From: Croceibacterium_B sp963783195
GTDB taxonomy: Bacteria > Pseudomonadota > Alphaproteobacteria > Sphingomonadales > Sphingomonadaceae
NCBI GenBank assembly: GCA_963783195.1
Contig: CAWAMV010000004.1
Location: 2,480,001 to 2,544,000, forward strand
Direction of reading: 5' to 3'
DNA: 64,000 nt
Below, in pieces: positions 48,295-57,380 of the stretch. The first letter of the stretch is position 1; every line of letters starts with the position of its first letter. The notes below the pieces were generated by a model. That model saw only the letters and a list, made by a program, of their open reading frames with translations, had not been told where the DNA came from and made no database searches. The translations under genes were made by a program, and so were the position numbers.

Positions 48295-48870
48295 ATGAAC
48301 AAGGTCGCAATTCTACTGGCTTCCTCGGCGGCAATGGCCGCAAGCCCGGCGTTCGCACAGAGCGCAAACGGCGTCGAGCACAGCGCCGCCGGACGCGAAA
48401 ACATGCCCGGTGCCAACGGCGGTGGAATGGGAGCCGGGCCGCCGATGAGCATCCCTGGCGGAGCCTCCGACGCGCGAGACATCGCTGCACAGCGAGGCGA
48501 CTTCGGGCATGATCAAGCGCTCAATCAGACTGATAAGGCGCGCATGTTCGAACAACGCTCGCTGGAGTATCGTCAGGACACATTGCATCGCGCTGAAACC
48601 GCCCGGGCAGACCTCGCTACGGTCCGCAACGGCGGCAAGCTCGCAATGGCTTCAGACGATATCCGCGAGCAGTTCGAAAGAGACATGCGGGAATGGCGCG
48701 ATACCTTCGGAGTCGACCGGCAGGCATGGCAGGAAATGCGGGATGCCTGGCTTGCCGACAAGGACAGCCTGACGGCGGAAGAATGGGCACAGCGTCGCGC
48801 CGCGTGGTTCGATCAGCGGGACGATTGGATCGCCAAGCAGGAGGAGTGGGCCAAGTCCCACGCCCACTGA
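48295..48870 (+). CDS. Secreted or periplasmic hypothetical protein
   Basis: 191 residues with a signal peptide ending in SPAFAQ and a GGAGAG site. The mature part begins with a Gly/Met/Pro-rich stretch, then a highly charged, helical region with several Trp (EWRDTF, AWQEMRDAW, WFDQRDDWIAKQEEW). The pattern suggests a coiled or helical-bundle periplasmic protein. No domain recognised. Convergent with the AI-2E family gene. Confidence 0.75.
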   Translation: MNKVAILLASSAAMAASPAFAQSANGVEHSAAGRENMPGANGGGMGAGPPMSIPGGASDARDIAAQRGDFGHDQALNQTDKARMFEQRSLEYRQDTLHRAETARADLATVRNGGKLAMASDDIREQFERDMREWRDTFGVDRQAWQEMRDAWLADKDSLTAEEWAQRRAAWFDQRDDWIAKQEEWAKSHAH

Positions 48871-48885
48871 CCAGAACTAGCCTGT

Positions 48886-49938
48886 TCAGTTCGCCTCCGG
48901 GTCGCGTCCCGGCACTACCACCGGCGTATCGAGAGTCTCTTCCACGTAGAGGCGCTTGACCAGTACGAAGGCCACGATCAGCAGGGGCGCTGCAAAGAGC
49001 AGGCCGATAGGGCCGAACAGCATTCCTCCTGCCACCACCCCGAAGACCGAGACGGCCGGCGGCAGGGAAACCACCTTCTTGTGGACGTAGGGCGTCAGAA
49101 GACTGCCTTCGAGCTGCTGGATGCCCACCATTGCGACCAGCGCCAGCAAAAGCGTCTGCTGGCCCCCGGTCGCTGCCATCGCCAGGATCGGGACCGCTGC
49201 GAGGATCGGCCCCAGGTAGGGAATGATCTCCAGCACCCCGGCGATGAGGCCGAGAACCGCCGCAGAGGGGACGCCGACCAGCCACAGCACGAGCCCCGTG
49301 GCCACGCCGATAAAGCTCATGGATATGAACTGTCCGATCATCCACAGCCGCAGCGATGCCCCCGCCTCGCACAGAGCTTCACTGGCGAGGTCTCGCTTGA
49401 GCGGCGGGACCAGCTTGAGCGCTCCGCGCCGATAGAGCCCCGGATCGCTGGCGATGAACACCGCGCCGAACAGGAACAGCACCATGTCGGTCAGGACGGT
49501 CGTGATCGAGTTGAACGCCGTCCACAGCTGCGGCATGACACTGCCGCCCGCGCCCGACGCACCGTGGATCGAGGCGATGACCCGCTGCCCGCCGGGTAGT
49601 GAAGCGATACGCTGTTCGATCCCCTGCCAGGTCTGCACCAGTGTGTCGGAAAGGCCGACGAAGTCGCTCTGCAAGCGGGACGCGAAGAACCAACCGAGCC
49701 CGCCCACCACGCCGGCTATGACAAGCAGGGACGCGTAGAACGACGAGCGACTACCCAGCGGGGTACGGCCTTCTATGGCGTCCGCCAAAGCGCGGATCAG
49801 CGTACCCGCCACGACCGCGGCAAAGATCAGAACCAGCAGGTTCAGCAGCTTCAGCAGCGCCAGGACGAGGATCGTCAATCCCGCCGCGGCGAGAAGCGTC
49901 TTCACCGAGACTCGGAGGGGATCGCGAGGGCCATCCAT
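48886..49938 (-). CDS. AI-2E family transporter (PerM/TqsA type)
   Basis: 350 residues from the ATG at 49938; an in-frame ATG at 50022 would add 28 mostly disordered residues. Eight hydrophobic segments with the family signatures LFGAVFIASDPGLYRRG and GLIAGVLEIIPYLGPIL. Family members export AI-2 or act as ion/peptide transporters, so the solute is not known. Ends about 90 bases from the TonB receptor 3' end on the same strand. Confidence 0.88.
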   Translation of the reverse strand: MDGPRDPLRVSVKTLLAAAGLTILVLALLKLLNLLVLIFAAVVAGTLIRALADAIEGRTPLGSRSSFYASLLVIAGVVGGLGWFFASRLQSDFVGLSDTLVQTWQGIEQRIASLPGGQRVIASIHGASGAGGSVMPQLWTAFNSITTVLTDMVLFLFGAVFIASDPGLYRRGALKLVPPLKRDLASEALCEAGASLRLWMIGQFISMSFIGVATGLVLWLVGVPSAAVLGLIAGVLEIIPYLGPILAAVPILAMAATGGQQTLLLALVAMVGIQQLEGSLLTPYVHKKVVSLPPAVSVFGVVAGGMLFGPIGLLFAAPLLIVAFVLVKRLYVEETLDTPVVVPGRDPEAN

Positions 49939-50031
49939 ACGAAATGAATGGATTGGTCCGGCAATGGGTCCCACGGCCGGCGGTGGAAAATCGGGCACGG
50001 AATGCCGGGGATCACCCGGCATCCTCTCGGC

Positions 50032-53004
50032 TCAGAACAGCTTGCGGAATTCCACACTGAACTGCCGGCCTAGTGGATCGATCAGGAACGGCTGATAACG
50101 AAGCGGCGTGGCGCCCGTGCTGTCGGTGACCTTCTGGCGAGCGTCGAACAGGTTATCGATGCTGAAGGAGACGCGCGACCCCTTGAAGAACGGCGCTTGT
50201 TCGACGAGCTTCTCCTTCCGCCCGAGGTCGGCGAAGATGCGCAAGTCGAGCTTGAACAGGTCCCCGAAGTAGAGGTCCGTGCTCCCAGGCAGTCCGCTGC
50301 CGTCGACGCGAGTCTTGCTGCCGTAGTTACCCTGGAAGCGCACGCCCATGCCGTTGTAGAAGACGCCGCCTTCAAGCCCGAGCGTGTGCCGCGCCACGCC
50401 GCCACCCGACAGCGCGTCGCCGTCGAGCAGGTCCAGCAGAGGACCGCCGGGGGCGATGAGAACCTGGTTGTTGAGCTCGTAAGTGTGACTTAGCGATATG
50501 TTCCAGCGGCCGAAATTACCGCTGCGCCGCTGCAACGGATTGAAGCCCGCGCCGCCACCGCTCGCGCGCTGGCCGCCATTGCCGGCTTGCGACGCCTGCT
50601 GACTTTCGCGCTGAGCAGGCTGTCCGTCCCGGCCCTGCCCGACCGGAGCACCACCAGCCGCACCGGCGCCGAACTGCGTCGGATCTGCAGCGCAGATGCG
50701 GTCTTGCAATTGCTTGACCCGCTCCATGTCGGGAGTGCCCGCCGGACCCATCAGGCGTTGGCGAAATTGTTCGGGCAAGACAGACAGGTCCGGCGCGGGA
50801 GCAGGTGAGCCGTCGGCGGGGGGCACCGGGCAGAAAGCCGCGCGCAGCCGCTGAAAACCCTCCGGGTTCATGAACGCCCCGCCGCCCGGCCCGCCAGCCC
50901 CTCCCTGGCCGTTGCACATGCGCTGCTTCATCTCGGTAATCCGCTCGGAATCGATGGTGCCGTCGTCCTTTTTCAGCCGCTGCTGCATCTGCTCGGGCAG
51001 GCCGGAGATATCGGGCGTGCCGTTCGCGCCTTCGGCGCACAGTTCCTGGCGGAATTTCTGGAACCCCTGCGGATTGAACTGGCCCTGGCCGCCCGCACCG
51101 GGGCCCCCGGGAGGACCTCCGAGAGCAAAGCCCTCGCCGGCGCCCGGAGGACCGCCGGCGGAACCGCCGCCGCGCGAACCACCGCCACCGCCACCGCGCT
51201 GGTCGGGCCGCTGGCCGATTCCGCCTGAAAGGTTGATCGATGTCCGGATGCGGGAAGCCTTCTGCTGATAGAAGGTGACCGGCCGCTGATCCACCGCAAG
51301 GATCTGCCCGGTGGCGGCGTCACGGGTCACCCGGCCCGGAAAAGCTGCCTCGATTTCCGGGGTCAGCAGAGGGAAACCCGCAGTCACGTCGTGAGACGTG
51401 TTGCGGAAGTACTCGACCGATACGCTCGATCGGTCGAACAACGGAAGCTGGTAGGAAACGCCAAGCTTGAGATCGCGCTGCGTCTCCTTGGACAGGTTCG
51501 TATTGCCGCCGCTGGTCACGCTGGCCAGCACGGTTTGACCGGTCGTGAAATCGAATACAGGCACGTTGAAGCTGATGATCGTCGGTGCACCAAGTTGGCT
51601 CAGCCCCGGGGCCGCGTCGCGGGCAACATAGGTCGCCTGGAGATTCAGCTTGTCGACCGGGCTCCATGTCAGGCCGGCGCTCCAGTCGGCCAACGTGCCG
51701 AAGTCGGACAGGTGGTTGAGCCCACCGCTGAGATTGAGGCTGACGTCGCCGACCGCCCCGCCGAAGCCCTCGTCGCGGCTGGTCAGCGGGATCGAGACGT
51801 TGACCCCGCCGTTGAGGTCGCCGCGCGTGAGCTGCGTTTCCAGAGCGCCGCTGCGGGTGTCCATGCTGGTGATGCGGTCCCAATCGTATCCCGCGTCGAG
51901 CGTTACCGACACCTCGCCCGCCGGAAGCTCGACCGGGTGACCGATGGCTGTGAACTTGGCGTTCGCCGAATTGCTCTTGCTGTTGGCGGTATCGAAGCCG
52001 ATGCCCGAGATGCGATCGATCGTCGTGTCGCTGTTCGAATGGCTCGCGTCGACAGTGCCGGTAAGCTGCCACTCACCGGCGCGCACGTTGAGGGTCGAAC
52101 CGAAGGACGCCGTGTCGCTGCGCGTCGTGCGGGCAAGCGGCTGAAGATATGTCACGCTATCCAGTCCGTTGAGCGACAGGCTCTTGCTGCGATCGAGCGT
52201 GCCATTGATGCTGAGCGAGGCGCCGGCACCGCCGAGCGCTGTCGTCCAGTTGCCAGTCAAGGTATAGTTCGCCGTATCGGCAACCAACGTTCGAAAGTCG
52301 CCGAGCTCGGTCCCGGCCGGGGTCCCGGGTGGGATCGTCTGGATGATCCCGCGATCGGATTCGAGCAACGGGCTGGTGTCCTTCAGATCGAGATTGAAAT
52401 TCAGCCGGCTCGGCCCGCCGATCTTCAGCAGGGTGGCTTCAAGTTCCTTGGACGAGGTTCCGCCGCGGTAGGGCTGGCCATATTTCAGCTCCAGTTCCTT
52501 GCTGGCGAAGTTGTCCTTCAGGATGAAGTTGATGACCCTCTGATCCGGCGGGAAACCATACTTCTGCGCCACTTCCTCGGGCAGGATCTCGACCTTCTTG
52601 ATCGCTTCGGGCGGGAAGGAGCGCATCTCGCGGAAACTGGAAACGCGCAGGCCGTTCATCAGCATGACCGGCGGGCCGCTGCCGCGCCCGCGGCCGCTGC
52701 CGGTCTCGTTCTGCAACGCTGCCACGAGCTCGGCCAGCGAACCCGCGCCGTATGACGCGATGTCTTCTTCGTTCAGTTCGGCGATTGGCGGCTGCGCCGT
52801 GTCGACCTGGCCGCGCAGCGAGCCGGCGATCACGACGATTTCGTTGTCGGTGATGGTATCGTCCCCGGAGCGCGAAGGTTCGGGCCCTTCCTGCGAAGTC
52901 TGCTGCACCGATGGCGCCGGGGCAGCGTCCTGCGCGCTCGCGGCCGGCGCACAGAGCGCAGCGGCAAGGGCAGTCAGACTGGCTGATGGGAGATATCGCA
53001 ACAC
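50032..53004 (-). CDS. TonB-dependent receptor with a large Gly-rich, Cys-repeat insertion
   Basis: 990 residues from a GTG at 53004 (AAGGAAACC site). The signal peptide ends in APAASAQ. The plug domain (about 60-170) is recognisable by PPVMLMNGLRVSSFREM and EILPEEVAQKYGF. The beta-barrel ends with the typical C-terminal Phe (VEFRKLF). Between about residues 595 and 830 sits an insertion of Gly/Pro-rich linkers and two related modules (643-697 and 711-771). Each module has a pair of Cys and the pattern NP.GFQ..R...C, LPEQ..QRL and R.C. Ligand unknown; no transport partner gene is adjacent. Confidence 0.9.
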   Translation of the reverse strand: MLRYLPSASLTALAAALCAPAASAQDAAPAPSVQQTSQEGPEPSRSGDDTITDNEIVVIAGSLRGQVDTAQPPIAELNEEDIASYGAGSLAELVAALQNETGSGRGRGSGPPVMLMNGLRVSSFREMRSFPPEAIKKVEILPEEVAQKYGFPPDQRVINFILKDNFASKELELKYGQPYRGGTSSKELEATLLKIGGPSRLNFNLDLKDTSPLLESDRGIIQTIPPGTPAGTELGDFRTLVADTANYTLTGNWTTALGGAGASLSINGTLDRSKSLSLNGLDSVTYLQPLARTTRSDTASFGSTLNVRAGEWQLTGTVDASHSNSDTTIDRISGIGFDTANSKSNSANAKFTAIGHPVELPAGEVSVTLDAGYDWDRITSMDTRSGALETQLTRGDLNGGVNVSIPLTSRDEGFGGAVGDVSLNLSGGLNHLSDFGTLADWSAGLTWSPVDKLNLQATYVARDAAPGLSQLGAPTIISFNVPVFDFTTGQTVLASVTSGGNTNLSKETQRDLKLGVSYQLPLFDRSSVSVEYFRNTSHDVTAGFPLLTPEIEAAFPGRVTRDAATGQILAVDQRPVTFYQQKASRIRTSINLSGGIGQRPDQRGGGGGGSRGGGSAGGPPGAGEGFALGGPPGGPGAGGQGQFNPQGFQKFRQELCAEGANGTPDISGLPEQMQQRLKKDDGTIDSERITEMKQRMCNGQGGAGGPGGGAFMNPEGFQRLRAAFCPVPPADGSPAPAPDLSVLPEQFRQRLMGPAGTPDMERVKQLQDRICAADPTQFGAGAAGGAPVGQGRDGQPAQRESQQASQAGNGGQRASGGGAGFNPLQRRSGNFGRWNISLSHTYELNNQVLIAPGGPLLDLLDGDALSGGGVARHTLGLEGGVFYNGMGVRFQGNYGSKTRVDGSGLPGSTDLYFGDLFKLDLRIFADLGRKEKLVEQAPFFKGSRVSFSIDNLFDARQKVTDSTGATPLRYQPFLIDPLGRQFSVEFRKLF
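50692..51078 (-). repeat. Tandem protein-coding module inside the TonB receptor
   Basis: Two related modules of 55 and 61 codons (51078-50914 and 50874-50692) separated by a Gly-rich linker. They share NP(Q/E)GFQ, a Cys ten residues on, LPEQ and QRL, and end in R(M/I)C. The likeness is clear at protein level but diverged at DNA level, so the duplication is not recent. Confidence 0.7.
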
Positions 53005-53200
53005 GGTTTCCTTCGAAAAAAGCGGCCTGCATCCCCTGGCGCCCTTTCGATGAACCACAGTTAAGCGGCAACTTAGTTTCGGGTAACAAAGTGTCGCATT
53101 CGGTCGCGAATGGTGCGCGCCCGCGCGAGGCTTCCCTTTTGCCCCCCTTGAGGCTATGCCGCGCGGCCATGCGAAACCGGCGAACTGGAAACTGAACTTT

Positions 53201-53446
53201 ATGGCAAAGGAAGAACTCCTCGAGATGCGCGGGAAGGTAGTGGAACTGCTGCCGAACGCGATGTTCCGGGTTGAGCTCGAAAACGGCCATCAGATCATCG
53301 GACACACCGCCGGCAAGCTGCGCAAGAACCGCATTCGCGTGATCGTCGCGGACGATGTGCTGGTCGAACTCACGCCCTACGATCTCACCAAGGGCCGCAT
53401 CACCTATCGCTTCCGTCCCGGCCAGACCGGCCCGGGACCCAAGTAG
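53201..53446 (+). CDS. infA: Translation initiation factor IF-1
   Basis: 81 residues. S1-like OB fold with MRGKVVELLPNAMFRVELEN, ITYRFRP and AGKLRKNRIRV. The family is 72 residues; here a C-terminal GQTGPGPK tail is present. The start at 53201 gives the normal AKEE N-terminus. Two bases upstream of maf and first of infA-maf-RNase-yacG. Confidence 0.95.
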   Translation: MAKEELLEMRGKVVELLPNAMFRVELENGHQIIGHTAGKLRKNRIRVIVADDVLVELTPYDLTKGRITYRFRPGQTGPGPK

Positions 53447-53448
53447 CC

Positions 53449-54042
53449 GTGCAATCCGGCTCCGGCCCGCGCGGACCGGACCTCGTTCTCGCCTCCGCCA
53501 GCCCGCGCCGCCGCGAACTGATCGCTCGGCTCGGGATCGAGCCGGTACGGGTCGTCGGCACCGATATCGACGAGAACCCGCACAGGGGCGAATTGCCGCG
53601 CGACTACGCCGTGCGAATGGCGCGTGAAAAGGCTCGCGCTGCGGAAGATCCGTCAGCCTTCGTGCTTGCCGGCGATACGGTCGTTGCGGCCGGACGGCGC
53701 ATCCTGCCCAAGGCAGAGGACGAGGCGACGGCGCGCGAATGCCTTGAATTGCTCTCCGGCCGCCGTCACCGCGTTCTCTCGGCCATCTCCCTGCGCGCGC
53801 CCGATGGCACTATCCGCGAGCGGCTGAGCGAAACGCAGGTTCGTTTCAAGCGGCTCTCACCCGAGGAGATTTCCGAGTATCTCGGCGGGGGCGAATGGCA
53901 CGGGAAGGCGGGCGGCTACGCCATCCAGGGAAGTGCCGAAGGTCTGATCGCCTGGATTTCCGGCAGCCATTCCGGCGTTGTAGGTCTGCCGCTGTTCGAA
54001 ACACGAGCGCTCCTCAAGGCGGCGGGCTTCGCCATTGCCTGA
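53449..54042 (+). CDS. Maf-like nucleotide pyrophosphatase
   Basis: 197 residues from a GTG. LASASPRRRELIARLGI, GTDIDEN and LAGDTVVAAGRRILPKAED are the family signatures; YAIQGSAEGLIAWISGSHSGVVGLPLFET closes the fold. It hydrolyses dTTP/UTP or modified nucleotides. Overlaps the RNase gene by 8 bases. Confidence 0.93.
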   Translation: MQSGSGPRGPDLVLASASPRRRELIARLGIEPVRVVGTDIDENPHRGELPRDYAVRMAREKARAAEDPSAFVLAGDTVVAAGRRILPKAEDEATARECLELLSGRRHRVLSAISLRAPDGTIRERLSETQVRFKRLSPEEISEYLGGGEWHGKAGGYAIQGSAEGLIAWISGSHSGVVGLPLFETRALLKAAGFAIA

Positions 54043-54991
54043 GTGGCTCCTCGAAGACGGGATCGGGGAGCAGCGTGGTTTGCTGGTTGAAAACGGCACG
54101 GCCGTCGCCGCGAAGTGCCGCTGGCCGGGCGAGCTGCATTCGGGGCAACTGGTAACGGCCAAGCTGGCGTCCCGGGCTGCGGGCTCGTCACGCGGGGTGG
54201 GCGTGCTGGATGACGGGCGCGAGGTGTGGATCGACCGCCTGCCCCGGAACGCGGCGGAAGGTGCCTCGATCGAACTGATGATCACCCGCGGTGCGATTGC
54301 CGAGACGGGCCGCTTCAAGCTGCCGGCAGCGCGCCCGGCGGATCGGGAGAAACCGTGCCGGTCATCGGATCCCCTGAGCACAGGTCGGCGCGTCCGGCGC
54401 CTTCCGGCCGGCGCCTGGGAGGAAATCTGGGACGCCGCGTGGACAGGCGAAATGCACTTTGCGGGCGGCTCCCTCATCTGCGCGGCGACGCCGGCGATGA
54501 CCTTGATCGACATCGATGGCGACGCGCCCTCGCGGCAGCTTGCCCAGCTCGCAGTGCCGCACGTGGCCCGGGCCATCCGGCAGTTCGATATCGGCGGTGC
54601 CATAGGGATCGATTTTCCCACTTTGCCCGAGAAGGATAATCGCCGCGCAATCAACTCTTCGCTCGAGGCCCAGTTGGCCGACTGGCCGCACGAGAGAACG
54701 GCGATGAACGGCTTCGGCTTCGTGCAGATCGTCGCCCGGCTCGAAGGCCCTTCCCTGCTTCACCGCATGGCGGCGTTCCGCCTGGGTGCGGCGGCCCGCA
54801 TGATGTTGCGCCGCGCCGAGATGGTGGACGGGCCGGGTGTCACGCTGCTGACCGTTCATCCCGCGCTGTTGCCTGCCTTCGAGCCAGAGTGGCTGGATCA
54901 ACTCGCCCGACGCACGGGCCGCCCCGTGCGGATGATGACCGATCCCGGGCTTGCGCTCGATGGTGGCTTCGCGCAGGCGCTGGCAGCATGA
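54035..54991 (+). CDS. Short ribonuclease E/G family protein
   Basis: 318 residues from a TTG start overlapping maf by 8 bases. The catalytic-core segments of RNase E/G are recognisable: LIDIDGD (equivalent of the first catalytic Asp) and GGAIGIDFPTL (second Asp), followed by NGFGFVQIVARLEGPSL. It lacks the S1 domain insert and the zinc-link Cys pair, and is much shorter than RNase G (about 490). Its catalytic ability is uncertain. It forms part of the infA-maf-RNase-yacG order seen in sphingomonads. Confidence 0.85.
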   Translation: MPEWLLEDGIGEQRGLLVENGTAVAAKCRWPGELHSGQLVTAKLASRAAGSSRGVGVLDDGREVWIDRLPRNAAEGASIELMITRGAIAETGRFKLPAARPADREKPCRSSDPLSTGRRVRRLPAGAWEEIWDAAWTGEMHFAGGSLICAATPAMTLIDIDGDAPSRQLAQLAVPHVARAIRQFDIGGAIGIDFPTLPEKDNRRAINSSLEAQLADWPHERTAMNGFGFVQIVARLEGPSLLHRMAAFRLGAAARMMLRRAEMVDGPGVTLLTVHPALLPAFEPEWLDQLARRTGRPVRMMTDPGLALDGGFAQALAA

Positions 54992-55152
54992 GCAAGCCCT
55001 GTCCCATCTGCCGCAAGCCCCGTTCCGATGAATTCGCCCCGTTCTGCTCCGCGAGATGTCGCGATCGCGACCTCGCCCAGTGGTTCAACGAAGGCTATTC
55101 GATCCCCGGTCCGGCCGCCGCGGCCGAGGACATCGCACGCGAAGAGGATTGA
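54988..55152 (+). CDS. yacG: DNA gyrase inhibitor YacG-like zinc protein
   Basis: 54 residues. CPICRKPRSDEFAPFCSARC supplies the four zinc-binding Cys. It is known from E. coli to bind and inhibit gyrase. The ATG shares bases with the RNase stop (ATGA). Confidence 0.92.
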   Translation: MSKPCPICRKPRSDEFAPFCSARCRDRDLAQWFNEGYSIPGPAAAAEDIAREED

Positions 55153-55254
55153 GCGCGCAGGGCCGGATATAGGGTCTTGCCAAGCGCGCCGGGGAACGCC
55201 ATAGGCGCGCTTCAAATCGCTCGCGGGCCCGGCAAGGGCCCCTGTCGTGGCGAC

Positions 55255-55329
55255 GCCCGGGTAGCTCAGTGGTAGAGCAGACGACTGAAAATCGTCGTGT
55301 CGGTGGTTCGACTCCGCCCCTGGGCACCA
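55255..55329 (+). tRNA. tRNA-Phe (GAA)
   Basis: 75 bases. Acceptor GCCCGGG pairs with CCTGGGC (one G-U), D-arm TAGCTCAGTGGTAGAGC, and anticodon arm GACGA-CTGAAAA-TCGTC with anticodon GAA. The T-arm has GGTTCGACTCC, and CCA is encoded. It follows yacG by about 100 bases; a short leader with no gene lies between. Confidence 0.97.
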
Positions 55330-55401
55330 CCTCCCTTTGATCTTGCTTGAAGCCGTAAATTGGCTCAGCATCGAGACCGGGTCGCTGACGGGAGAAAGAC
55401 C

Positions 55402-55593
55402 ATGGCGGTCAATGAAGGCAAGGTGGATCGTGCGATCCGTATCGTCCTGGGCTTGGCGCTGATCGCGCTCGTATTCGTCGGTCCGAAAACGAACTGGGGC
55501 TGGCTCGGCCTGATTCCACTCGCCACGGGACTGACCGGGTTTTGCGGGCTCTACAAACTGCTCGGGATCAATACCTGCGGCGTAGCGCGCTAG
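55402..55593 (+). CDS. DUF2892 (YgaP-like) small membrane protein
   Basis: 63 residues with a GGGAGAAAG site. VDRAIRIVLGLALIALVF and GLIPLATGLTGFCGLYKLLGINTC are the family core; the CGLY..LGINTC stretch is typical of rhodanese-linked YgaP membrane parts. Function unknown. It precedes wrbA. Confidence 0.88.
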   Translation: MAVNEGKVDRAIRIVLGLALIALVFVGPKTNWGWLGLIPLATGLTGFCGLYKLLGINTCGVAR

Positions 55594-55683
55594 CTCGCCG
55601 GTTTCATACCCGAGCGTTTGACGCCGGCACGGGGTAGAGTGCATGGCAGGCGAGTCCTCCACGACCAGCCTGAAAGGTAGCCC

Positions 55684-56286
55684 ATGGCCCGCATCCTCGT
55701 GCTCTACTATTCCTCCTACGGCCACATAGCCACGATGGCCGATGCCGTTGCCGCCGGAGTGCGAGAGGCGGGCCACGAATGCGAGATCCGTCGGGTGGCT
55801 GAAACTGCCCCGCCCGAGGTAGCCAAGGCTGCCGGCTTCCGCGCCGACGAGAGTCACCCGCAGATCGAAGGACCCGAGGTGCTCGGCACCTTCGATGGTA
55901 TCGTTGTCGGCGCGCCGACACGATTCGGCCGCATGCCGAGCCAGATGGCCGCCTTCCTCGACACCTGCGGCGGTGTGTGGTTCTCGGGCGCCCTGATCGG
56001 CAAGGTCGGCGCCGCCTTCACTTCCACCGCCGCCCAGCACGGCGGCCAGGAAACGACGCTATTCTCGATCCTGACCAATTTGCTGCACTTCGGCTGTACT
56101 GTGGTGGGGCTGGATTACGGCTTTGCCGGGCAGAACGGCGTGGACGAAGTGAGAGGTGGCTCGCCCTACGGCCCCACGACGATTGCCAACAACGATGGTT
56201 CACGCCAGCCGAGCGACGTTGAGTTGGACGGCTGTCGCTACCTCGGCAAGCGGGTTGCGGAGACGGCGGCCAAGCTAAGCGCCTGA
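55684..56286 (+). CDS. wrbA: NAD(P)H:quinone oxidoreductase WrbA
   Basis: 200 residues. Flavodoxin-like fold with LVLYYSSYGHIATMADAVAAG, PTRFGRMPSQMAAFLD and STAAQHGGQETTL, which are WrbA hallmarks. It reduces quinones by two electrons with FMN. Confidence 0.94.
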   Translation: MARILVLYYSSYGHIATMADAVAAGVREAGHECEIRRVAETAPPEVAKAAGFRADESHPQIEGPEVLGTFDGIVVGAPTRFGRMPSQMAAFLDTCGGVWFSGALIGKVGAAFTSTAAQHGGQETTLFSILTNLLHFGCTVVGLDYGFAGQNGVDEVRGGSPYGPTTIANNDGSRQPSDVELDGCRYLGKRVAETAAKLSA

Positions 56287-56298
56287 CCGCCCTCGCCT

Positions 56299-56919
56299 TC
56301 AGGCCGCCACCAGCACGGGTTGGCGGGGGGAGCGCGGGTTGTGCAAGCGTGCGACCGGCGCGGCCGCCTTCACGCCGCCTCCCACGCCCGACCCGTCGTC
56401 ACTCGAATCGCGCGCGGTAGCCAGCTCGAGAATATACTCGGCCGTCGGAATGCTCGCACCACGTCCGAGGCTGTCCATCGTGCCGGTGCGGCCGGTCGGG
56501 TGGAAGCCCGCCTTGCGCAGGACCCGGCCCGAGGCGGGATTGTCGCTGGCATGGCGCGCGCGGATCTGCCGGTGACCGAGCATCCCCGCGAGCGACAGCA
56601 GGCCGCCGAGCGCCTCCGTAGCGTATCCCTTGCCCCAGTGCTCCGGCGCTATCCAGTAGCCGACCTCTGCCGCACCGTCGCCTTCGTGCAGCCCGACGCC
56701 GCCCAGGATCGCGCCGTCCTGCGGCGAGACGACCAGCAGGGAAGGCATTCCGCGAGGCCGCGGCAGGGTCAGCCAGCGCAATGCATCATTTCCCGAATAG
56801 GGCCAAGGCACACGGGCAAGCATGCGTACGATCTCTTCGCGCCCGATCGCGCGGGTGAGTTCGGCAGCGTCCTCCGTCCAACCGGGCCGCAGGAACAGGC
56901 GCTCTGTACGCATGAACAT
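56299..56919 (-). CDS. GNAT family N-acetyltransferase (RimJ-like)
   Basis: 206 residues from the ATG at 56919 (GGGAG site); a GTG at 56928 is possible. EVGYWIAPEHWGKGYATEALGGLL is the acetyl-CoA binding motif A, and NPASGRVLRKAGFHPTGR motif B. The C-terminal 40 residues are Gly/Ser-rich. Substrate, protein or antibiotic, unknown. Convergent with wrbA. Confidence 0.88.
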   Translation of the reverse strand: MFMRTERLFLRPGWTEDAAELTRAIGREEIVRMLARVPWPYSGNDALRWLTLPRPRGMPSLLVVSPQDGAILGGVGLHEGDGAAEVGYWIAPEHWGKGYATEALGGLLSLAGMLGHRQIRARHASDNPASGRVLRKAGFHPTGRTGTMDSLGRGASIPTAEYILELATARDSSDDGSGVGGGVKAAAPVARLHNPRSPRQPVLVAA

Positions 56920-56988
56920 GGTCTTCACTCCCTCGTGCCGTCCGGGCCCTTAGGCCGGGCCTGTGACGGTCTCGTTGCGAGGAAGACT

Positions 56989-57019
56989 AAAAAAGGGAGA
57001 CGGGCTGGCCCCATCTCCC
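56989..57019 (-). terminator. Rho-independent terminator of rplU-rpmA
   Basis: GGGAGA and TCTCCC arms (57014-57019 and 56995-57000) with an inner GGGGC/GCCC stem are followed by TTTTTT on the minus strand. It lies about 70 bases after the rpmA stop. Confidence 0.8.
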
Positions 57020-57087
57020 TCGACTGGCCGGAATTCTGATTCCGGCGGGGCCATCCCGGTGGATGACCCCTTTATCGGATCATCCAG

Positions 57088-57357
57088 TTATTCTGCAGCC
57101 TCGGCCATAACGTCTACCGACACGTATTTGCGGCCGAGTTTGCCGTCATGGAATCGCACACGGCCGGCGCCGAGGGCGAACAGGGTGTGGTCCTTGCCCA
57201 TTCCGACGTTGGCGCCCGGATAGAACTTCGTCCCGCGCTGGCGCACGATGATGTTGCCCGGAATCACTTCCTGGCTGCCGAACTTCTTCACGCCGAGGCG
57301 ACGACCGGCCGAATCACGACCGTTGCGCGAGCTACCGCCTGCTTTCTTATGTGCCAT
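57088..57357 (-). CDS. rpmA: 50S ribosomal protein L27
   Basis: 89 residues. MAHKKAGGSSRNGRDSAG-RRLG N-terminus and GANVGMGKDHTLFAL are diagnostic. It contacts the peptidyl transferase centre. Follows rplU by 23 bases. Confidence 0.97.
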   Translation of the reverse strand: MAHKKAGGSSRNGRDSAGRRLGVKKFGSQEVIPGNIIVRQRGTKFYPGANVGMGKDHTLFALGAGRVRFHDGKLGRKYVSVDVMAEAAE

Positions 57358-57380
57358 CTCGAACTACTCCGTACTCGGCT

